Shown piece by piece: positions 33,658 to 39,082 of a stretch of 40,233 nt of DNA (position 1 is its first letter; every line of letters begins with the position of its first letter). The stretch spans positions 1 through 40,233 of the forward strand of contig NZ_JADEWY010000054.1 of NCBI RefSeq assembly GCF_015207375.1, written 5' to 3'. A program made the position numbers and the translations under genes. The stretch is from Coleofasciculus sp. LEGE 07092. Its GTDB lineage: Bacteria > Cyanobacteriota > Cyanobacteriia > Cyanobacteriales > Coleofasciculaceae. The notes beneath the pieces were generated by a model that ran no database searches, was not told the DNA's origin, and saw only the letters and a list, made by a program, of their open reading frames with translations.

Positions 33658-34377
33658 TTATTGATAGTAATACGCTAAAAAAATATGAAAAACTAACATA
33701 ACCGAAAACATACTAACTAAAATAATGTGAGTCGTTAGCCAGATAGAACGTAGGGTGCGAATCAGTTGTCCCTTAGAAATACCAGAACGTGATTTCTCAG
33801 CCCCTTCTTTAACCAAAGACCAACCAAAATACTTTCTTGGCGATTCTAGCACTCCAGTTTCTGCAACAACCCCCACCAATGCTGACAGAGTTGTCCCAAA
33901 AAATACCCACAAGAATACAGCATTAAAATTTAAGCCAGTTGCCCCTATTGTATGCAGAAGCGTTGTCCCAACTAATGTAACGCCAATTAGGATATGCAAA
34001 CTGCGCCATAACTGAATAGAACCAGGAATTGTCAACTTGATCTGCCACCCCCGCCCCCGTTTCCTCGCAATTAATACCATTTCAAATAAAATGAGCACGA
34101 GGGAGGTATACCCTGTAATTTGTTTGTAGAGTTCTCCCTTTATCACCTGATGTAAATCAAAGGCGTTATCTCGTAAGAGGGGTAAATACAGAGAACTCAG
34201 GGCAAAAGGCGTTAGCAAGGCAACTGTAATAAACGTTAAGACAATAAGAGTAGAAAATTTTATCTGCCCTAACGTTCGCTCAAGAGACTGTAAAAAACCA
34301 TTAATAACTTTACGTTCTCGTCTCTGAACTACTGAACTATCGAACGTCTTCTTACTCATCAAACTTTGACGCAGCAT
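33658..34377 (-). CDS. Predicted di-heme b membrane protein
   Basis: A 239-residue membrane protein with about five helices (41-61, 88-104, 126-145, 152-172, 213-236). Two of them carry histidines exactly 14 residues apart: His128/His142 (LHILIGV to LLHTIG) and His217/His231 (THIILV to VFHIFLAYY). H-x13-H on two helices is the classic way to hold two b hemes across a membrane, as in cytochrome b subunits. I infer quinone-linked or transmembrane electron transfer for the surrounding multiheme cytochromes. I do not recognise a named family. No obvious binding site; it begins 168 bp after the preceding gene, across an inverted repeat. Confidence 0.75.
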   Translation of the reverse strand: MLRQSLMSKKTFDSSVVQRRERKVINGFLQSLERTLGQIKFSTLIVLTFITVALLTPFALSSLYLPLLRDNAFDLHQVIKGELYKQITGYTSLVLILFEMVLIARKRGRGWQIKLTIPGSIQLWRSLHILIGVTLVGTTLLHTIGATGLNFNAVFLWVFFGTTLSALVGVVAETGVLESPRKYFGWSLVKEGAEKSRSGISKGQLIRTLRSIWLTTHIILVSMFSVMLVFHIFLAYYYQ

Positions 34378-34436
34378 CCACGCCTATTTCAATCTAACAG
34401 TGGAGCTATGTCCTCCAACTAAACAATACAATCTCT

Positions 34437-34540
34437 GAGTAGAGATGCGAAATATTACCAAAAATCTTGCACTAAAACCTCTGCGAACCTCTGCGTTAAA
34501 AAAGCAAAATTTTATACAGTTACATCACGCATCTCTACTC
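34437..34540. repeat. 104-bp inverted-repeat element inside the operon
   Basis: GAGTAGAGATGCG (34437-34449) and CGCATCTCTACTC (34528-34540) are perfect 13-bp inverted repeats around A/T-rich DNA with CCTCTGCGAACCTCTGCG. Similar GTAGAGA-ended repeats and CCTCTGCG words are spread through cyanobacterial genomes, so it is probably a MITE-like insertion. It sits in the only long gap (168 bp) of the heme operon. Confidence 0.65.
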
Positions 34541-34545
34541 CCCAA

Positions 34546-35199
34546 TCAAGACCCTTCAACAGGTAAATTAATCATCACACCCCCCATAACATCCCCCATC
34601 TCAAAAACTTTGTCAGGATAGCGCTCTTGATGTACAGGATGATTATTGTGACAACTAACGCAAGCTTCCGCTACCGCTTTATCTGGATAGAGAGCCGAAA
34701 AATACTTCTGACCGCCGATCTCCTGATACTCTTTATAAGGTTCGCCCATTTCTACAACCTTCTCCATTGCTGTTTTTTCAAAGTCACTTTTAGGTGCTTG
34801 AGCATCATTAATATTCCAAGGTGAAATCAAACCATAGGTAAATTGACCTTTTTCTGATGCCAATTCAGCCCCCAAGCGGAACATTTGAGCAGGTAGAGGA
34901 ACGCCATTTTCAGTTTGCCAACTCTCCGTAGCTTCTGCTGGCACTACACCATCCTTTTTGTCCTTCCCTTCAAGTTTTTTAAGACGATTCACCACATTTT
35001 TGGTATAAGCAGTGCGATCAGATTCCAAAACTGTGTGGATATAATCAGTTACTACTTCTGGCGATACACTCCCTTGAGCTTGTTCTTGAGCAGGTGAACC
35101 CCCGCAAGCAATAACTGTAAAACAAATGGCTATTGCCAAAGCAAATAGGGCGACAATTCTCGACTTAACTAGCTGTATCCAATAATTAACTGCAACCAT
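34546..35199 (-). CDS. Tll0287-like (DUF3365) c-type cytochrome lipoprotein
   Basis: A 217-residue lipoprotein: hydrophobic helix (about 14-30) ending in the lipobox VIAC with Cys32. The mature part has the DUF3365/Tll0287-like fold, a PAS-related heme domain, with one heme site CVSCH (180-184) followed by NNHP. Tll0287 of a thermophilic cyanobacterium binds one c-type heme. The conserved pre-motif FSALYPDKAVAEAC is present. Predicted location is outside the plasma membrane or in the thylakoid lumen. It may pass electrons or sense redox state or gas ligands; not settled. It begins 47 bp after the six-heme gene. Confidence 0.85.
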   Translation of the reverse strand: MVAVNYWIQLVKSRIVALFALAIAICFTVIACGGSPAQEQAQGSVSPEVVTDYIHTVLESDRTAYTKNVVNRLKKLEGKDKKDGVVPAEATESWQTENGVPLPAQMFRLGAELASEKGQFTYGLISPWNINDAQAPKSDFEKTAMEKVVEMGEPYKEYQEIGGQKYFSALYPDKAVAEACVSCHNNHPVHQERYPDKVFEMGDVMGGVMINLPVEGS

Positions 35200-35246
35200 T
35201 TTGGTGTTCCCTCTAATGAACTTAAATCATTCAATAAAGAAAGGTT

Positions 35247-36017
35247 TCACTTTCTTTTCTGTTTCAAGGCGCGAATCATATCCAAACTTTCTAACTGCTG
35301 AGTGGGTGGCTCTGAAAAATCAGCCTCTACCAATTCATCATCAAAAATGCTGTTGTAGGAATATTCCATACCATGGCAATTCATGCAAACCTCTTTGACC
35401 ATGCGATCGCGCGGGAGTAAGGTAAAGGTATTGTTGTGATTTACAAACACCGTACTTCCCCTCTCCTGACGTGGTAAATGACAGGTTGCACAAGTTACAG
35501 ACTCGGCAGTAGGTCGGGGTAAGCTCCCTTGAGCCGCAAATAATTGAGCGTGCTTTGATTGTTTATAATTCAACGAATGGCGGTCATTATGACAACTCAA
35601 ACAAGAATCCACCGACGCCTGTAAGGTATTGACTGAATGAACATCGTGACAGGTATTGCAATTCATCTGCTTTCCAGTTGCTGATGCTTTCATGGGTAGA
35701 TGAGCCATTCCTGGAGTTAAGGGTGTCATCCCTTCCCCAAGCCTAATGCCATGTTTACCCAATAAAAATGTTTCAACCTCCTGTTCATGACAACTTTGAC
35801 AACTCTCGTAGGTTGGTTGAGCAATGAATGCCTTAGTTTGAGCATCTTGGTGACAACTGGAGCAGTTAATCTCGGCTAAAGCATGAGCGCTTTCCTGCCA
35901 TAACGGATTAATCTTATCCAACTCTGCTTGAGACAAATTTTCCGCCATCGCCCGAACATCACCAAGGACAAAAAAGCCTAGTAAAACCATCACTAACACC
36001 ACCATTTTTCTCATCAC
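35247..36017 (-). CDS. Exported six-CXXCH multiheme cytochrome c
   Basis: A 256-residue protein with a signal peptide (residues 1-25, hydrophobic VVLVMVLLGFFVLG). Six CXXCH motifs begin at Cys52, 73, 120, 139, 176 and 211; several further His residues (for example 90, 105, 127, 147, 156) could be distal ligands. The close pairing of motifs fits the doubled-CXXCH/cytochrome c3-like superfamily rather than NrfA (no CXXCK). Role: probably a periplasmic or lumenal electron carrier or reductase. The start ATG overlaps the stop of the previous gene by four bases (ATGA), so translation is coupled. Confidence 0.9.
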   Translation of the reverse strand: MMRKMVVLVMVLLGFFVLGDVRAMAENLSQAELDKINPLWQESAHALAEINCSSCHQDAQTKAFIAQPTYESCQSCHEQEVETFLLGKHGIRLGEGMTPLTPGMAHLPMKASATGKQMNCNTCHDVHSVNTLQASVDSCLSCHNDRHSLNYKQSKHAQLFAAQGSLPRPTAESVTCATCHLPRQERGSTVFVNHNNTFTLLPRDRMVKEVCMNCHGMEYSYNSIFDDELVEADFSEPPTQQLESLDMIRALKQKRK

Positions 36018-36658
36018 TTGCCCCCCAGAAATTCCTGCTCTAAATCGGGTGCAGGTGGCGACTCTAAGGTAGTCGTAATTGTCAATTCCGGTGGCATGGG
36101 TTTGGGCAACATCGGCGGTTGGTCTAAATTACTTCGCAAAAACCCAGTGGAAATAGAACGATGATCATGGAAGTTATGACAGCCCGCCGTCCAACACCCA
36201 TCCGGAGAAAATCCATTATGACTTTGCAATTCCCCCTGAATAATTCCTTCATGACAGGTCATACAAAGATCCGGCTTTAGGTGTACCCCTCGCCCAAACA
36301 TATGGACGTGTTCCTGATGACAAGTCGTGCAGGTCAACACTGCCAATTTCTCCAAATCAGCTGCCCAGCGAGGGTCACGAAACTTCTTTGAGCCATGGGC
36401 ATCGTCTGCCATTTCTGCTTCGTGACAGCGCATACAAGTCTCATTGCTGACAGGTTTAAACCCTTCATGACAAGAATTGCAAGATGCCTCAAATAAAATA
36501 TGCCCATCTGAGGTTTTCCCTGGTAAGAAAACCTGGCGTTGATTCAATGCTAAAGCAGCAGAAAACCACACTAACAGTAAGACAATGACCCCAATTATTA
36601 CAGTTTTGACTTGGAAAAAATGACTGAGATTGAAACCCCTGCCCAGATGACTAGCCAT
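36014..36658 (-). CDS. Membrane-anchored multiheme cytochrome c with CX4CH site
   Basis: A 214-residue protein with one uncleaved-looking helix (about 19-38) and an exported heme domain. Four CXXCH sites begin at Cys60, 75, 110 and 132; a fifth site is CWTAGCH (Cys155 to His161), an unusual CX4CH spacing known from some cytochromes c3. The layout recalls NapC/NirT quinol dehydrogenases (helix plus four hemes), but the similarity is architectural only. The C-terminus is Pro-rich. It lies 3 bp after the first globin gene and overlaps the next gene by 4 bp, which supports a single mRNA. Confidence 0.88.
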   Translation of the reverse strand: MASHLGRGFNLSHFFQVKTVIIGVIVLLLVWFSAALALNQRQVFLPGKTSDGHILFEASCNSCHEGFKPVSNETCMRCHEAEMADDAHGSKKFRDPRWAADLEKLAVLTCTTCHQEHVHMFGRGVHLKPDLCMTCHEGIIQGELQSHNGFSPDGCWTAGCHNFHDHRSISTGFLRSNLDQPPMLPKPMPPELTITTTLESPPAPDLEQEFLGGK

Positions 36659-36661
36659 GGT

Positions 36662-37093
36662 TTACCCTAATTTGGTAACTTCCGGTGGGTATTCAGCCCC
36701 TTCTAGCATCAGGGTAGTAATTGCACCATAACCATCAACCCATGCTTGTTTCACTTCCGGTGTCCAACTTTCTCCTAAATAATCACCAAAGGTTTTGAGT
36801 AGAGCATTACCGACTAGAGGATAATGCGCAGGTAACGTGCCATATTTAACGTGTCTTGCCCCCAGTCCTTTGAGAGCATCACTCAAAACATCCGGTTTAC
36901 GAAGATTGTCCACAACTAGCACCAGAGAATTGAGCAACATTTTCTGTTGGTTTGCCATGTTGGTATTGGCAAATAAAGGTTTTGCTTCTGGGTAGGCGGT
37001 GAAAAGATTGTCGTAGAAACTAACAACAAAGTCATTGGCTTGAAGTTTGATTTGCTCAAAGCTTTGTTCTAGAACTTCCACTTGCAAAGGCAT
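36662..37093 (-). CDS. Single-domain globin (first gene of heme operon)
   Basis: A 143-residue globin of the Vitreoscilla type. FYDNLFTAYPEAKPLF covers the B to CD region, Gln near NMANQQKM fits the distal position, and His81 in LGARHVKYG is the proximal ligand, followed by HYPLVGNALLKTF. No reductase domain. It shares the scaffold with the globin that ends the operon (32626) and looks like a diverged duplicate. I start at ATG 37093; the GTG just before it is also in frame with GAGGG seven bases ahead. It directly follows an NtcA-type promoter, giving a leader of roughly 25-30 nt. Confidence 0.9.
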   Translation of the reverse strand: MPLQVEVLEQSFEQIKLQANDFVVSFYDNLFTAYPEAKPLFANTNMANQQKMLLNSLVLVVDNLRKPDVLSDALKGLGARHVKYGTLPAHYPLVGNALLKTFGDYLGESWTPEVKQAWVDGYGAITTLMLEGAEYPPEVTKLG

Positions 37094-37126
37094 CACTGAT
37101 AGTCCCTCATTAACGAGATTGGATAT

Positions 37127-37167
37127 ATATTAGTGACGCGACAGTTTAAATTAGTAGCTTTAATTAC
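37127..37167 (-). promoter_or_regulatory. NtcA-activated promoter of the globin/cytochrome operon
   Basis: Minus strand: GTAATTAAAGCTAC is a perfect GTAN8TAC NtcA box (37154-37167); after 21 nt comes TAATAT (37127-37132), matching the TAN3T -10. This is the canonical layout of NtcA class II promoters, with about 22 nt between box and -10. Transcription would start near 37120, just before the first globin. Confidence 0.75.
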
Positions 37168-37258
37168 AATTTTTTTTCATTGATGGACTTTATGCATTAT
37201 TTTTATGCCTTTTATACATAATTCCGAAAATGAGTCTCAAATCTTTTTGCTGGGTAAA

Positions 37259-37318
37259 GGCGGGTTAAGCTAGATTGCTTGAGTCTCGCTAACCGATAGT
37301 ATTTATACAAAACCCGCC
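37259..37318 (-). terminator. Long-loop inverted repeat after the 108-aa gene
   Basis: GGCGGGTT (37259-37266) and AACCCGCC (37311-37318), perfect 8-bp arms with a 44-nt loop. It lies 9 bp beyond the stop codon of the minus-strand gene at 37327. On the minus strand it is followed by a weak TTTA, so termination is plausible but not clear. Confidence 0.35.
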
Positions 37319-37326
37319 CTCTCCTA

Positions 37327-37653
37327 CTAGCGAACGGGTCGCTGTCTTATTTTCTCGAACAACAAGCGCATCTGGTTGGAGTTACTCCATAACTCTTCAA
37401 GACCGTCAAACAGAAAATTGGTGGACGGTATTTTGCCTGCTGGCAGAATTGATAGGTGAGTTGGTAAGTCAAATTCCATTTGAGCTAGCTGCTGTTTAAT
37501 CAGAGCAATCGCTTCAGGAGAGAATCCTCGATTGCTGTTGGTGAGCTGAATGATAAAGACTTTCTGTTTAGTGGATTTGGTTAGTGCATAGCTTTCTTGA
37601 ATGGTTGTGATGGCAGAGTCGGCTTGTTCTTGTGGTGTTGGTAGTTGCTCCAT
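37327..37653 (-). CDS. Hypothetical protein, 108 aa
   Basis: A soluble 108-residue protein without cysteine, signal or membrane segment. The central part alternates strand and helix (KVFIIQLTNSN, SPEAIALIKQQLAQM, HLSILPAG) and the end is helical and basic (MRLLFEKIRQRPVR). I do not recognise a family. Its ATG lies 25 bp after the stop of the 36-codon gene at 37678 on the same strand, so the two probably form a small operon. No clear ribosome binding site of its own, which would fit coupling. Confidence 0.6.
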   Translation of the reverse strand: MEQLPTPQEQADSAITTIQESYALTKSTKQKVFIIQLTNSNRGFSPEAIALIKQQLAQMEFDLPTHLSILPAGKIPSTNFLFDGLEELWSNSNQMRLLFEKIRQRPVR

Positions 37654-37677
37654 AGAGTTGGGGTAGCTTCCCGTGCA

Positions 37678-37788
37678 TTATTCCTGCTGCTGTTTCTTTC
37701 GTTTCAAGATAGCGTCTCGTAACCTTCTGGCTGTTTCTTCTTGAGCTTTCTGTTCCCGCTCCTTTTTCTCTTTGTCGCTCTCACTCAT
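37678..37788 (-). CDS. 36-residue highly charged small protein
   Basis: Starts MSESDKEKKEREQKAQ and ends KRKKQQQE, almost entirely Lys, Glu, Arg and Gln, and is predicted to be one long helix or coiled coil. Support for expression is good: AGGAGG (37795-37800) lies six bases before the ATG, one of the best binding sites in the window. It is followed after 25 bp by the 108-aa gene. It has no recognisable family and could be an RNA- or protein-binding small protein, or simply a leader for the gene that follows. Confidence 0.6.
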   Translation of the reverse strand: MSESDKEKKEREQKAQEETARRLRDAILKRKKQQQE

Positions 37789-38026
37789 AAATAACCTCCT
37801 TTTTGAGGTGAAAAAAAACTTATTCACCACAAAACGAGGATTTCCGGAAAAACTCGTGATTTATCCCTGTTGAGTCTAGAATCGCCTAATTCGCCGTTGC
37901 TAGCGTTTCGATGCAAATCTAGTTTTGTTGCAACAAGCCTAATGACTCACGAGACTCTTGCCAATGTTCGGTCTTAGCACTCAGGAGTTCCCTGTTCCCG
38001 AATAAGAGCAAGAAGTCTAATGAAAA

Positions 38027-38056
38027 CTTTACAATAACTTTACGACTTCTTTAAAG
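38027..38056. promoter_or_regulatory. Triple direct repeat resembling a Pho box
   Basis: CTTTACAA, CTTTACGA and CTTTAAAG stand in tandem with 3-bp spacers, an 11-bp period. Cyanobacterial PhoB/SphR boxes are three 8-bp repeats of the CTTAACCT type with similar spacing. It lies in the 375-bp gap between divergent genes (37788 minus and 38164 plus). Phosphate control is an inference from the layout; the repeat sequence itself is a loose match. Confidence 0.4.
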
Positions 38057-38163
38057 AGTTTTGTGTAATCTTGGAACATTAGATACAGTTGTAGGGTGTA
38101 CTCCAATGTGAAGATGCCCAACTTAAATCCTATTATTGTTGGTTGAGGAGTGACTCAACTCTT

Positions 38164-38712
38164 ATGGCTACACTTTTTTTGTCAGAGGAGAATACTCCAA
38201 CTCCAAACCTGGCTTGGCATCAGCAAAAGGCGCTTGGACAAGGGGAGATTTTGGTAGAAACGCGATCGCACTCGGCTTGGGGTGGTGCGGTAACAGCGCA
38301 TATGTACATACCCCTAGCGCGATCGCACGTTTGGCAGCAACTCACCGATTACCCCCGGTGGGTGCAATACTTTCCCGATGTCACCAAAAGTGAAATCTTG
38401 CACCAAGGTGAGGCAAAACGTTTGTATCAAGTTGCCAAGAAAGCCTTTATGTTTCTCACCGCTCAAGTCGAAATATACCTGAACGTCTTTGAGGTGCTTG
38501 GGCAACGCATTCAGTTCCGGCTAGAAAAAGGCACCTTCGCCGATTTTACGGCTGACTTGAGACTGCAAGATTGTGACAAGGGGACGTTGCTCACCTACTC
38601 GGTGCAAGCAACGCCGAACATTCCATTGCCAGCATTTTTGATTCAACAAGCGATGCATATGGAATTGCCCAAAAATATGCAGAATATGCGGCAAGTTCTC
38701 TGTAAGAGTTGA
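38164..38712 (+). CDS. SRPBCC (cyclase/dehydrase-type) family protein
   Basis: A 182-residue protein with a helix-grip fold of the SRPBCC superfamily. Signs are MYIPLARSHVWQQLTDYPRWVQYFPDV, the usual first strand plus helix of polyketide-cyclase/COQ10-like members, and a final long helix LPKNMQNMRQVL. These proteins bind hydrophobic ligands; in cyanobacteria the ligand is unknown. I start at ATG 38164 since an upstream TTG at 38143 in the same frame adds seven non-conserved residues. No signal peptide or membrane segment. Confidence 0.82.
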   Translation: MATLFLSEENTPTPNLAWHQQKALGQGEILVETRSHSAWGGAVTAHMYIPLARSHVWQQLTDYPRWVQYFPDVTKSEILHQGEAKRLYQVAKKAFMFLTAQVEIYLNVFEVLGQRIQFRLEKGTFADFTADLRLQDCDKGTLLTYSVQATPNIPLPAFLIQQAMHMELPKNMQNMRQVLCKS

Positions 38713-38816
38713 AATGAGGTGGGAGTAGCTGTCACTTGCTCTTAATTGCCGTACAACCAGCGGTGGCAGATGCTCCCTGTTGGATTTCCAGAGCGTTTCA
38801 TAGAGTTTTAGTATCT

Positions 38817-38984
38817 ATGGTTGCCGGTCAGCGTTGGACAGTTCGCGATCGCTATAGCAATGATATCTACTTGACCGAGGAGCGTTGGGAACACATTATC
38901 GACCTCGAAAATCATCCAGAAACAGACCATATCCTGTTACGTATTACTCGCCATGACAAAAAAGCAGTAAGTTTCGTTGAGTGA
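38817..38984 (+). pseudogene. Truncated PBECR-like or related domain fragment
   Basis: Residues after ATG 38817 read RWTVRDRYSNDIYLTEERWEHI, which resembles the beginning of small cyanobacterial proteins with a PBECR-like (barnase/EndoU/RelE-related) domain that carry IYLT-ERW-HI and HPE. Here the frame ends after only 55 residues, far short of that domain, and its last 20 residues are unlike it. It is probably a broken gene. The family link is from memory of the motif and is tentative. Confidence 0.4.
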
Positions 38985-39082
38985 AGTATAGTTGATTATA
39001 AAGGGGAGATCGCGGCGGTCTAAGACACCATCTCCTATTTTTTACTCTGACAATTCAAACCCCCAAAACACTCCCAAAAACC

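Noticed and set aside
35247..36017. NrfA-type nitrite reductase
   Set aside because: No CXXCK catalytic heme motif and the protein is too short; only CXXCH sites are present.
38027..38056. HLR1 (RpaB) site
   Set aside because: HLR1 has two TTTACA-type repeats with a 10-bp period; here the period is 11 bp with three repeats, closer to a Pho box.
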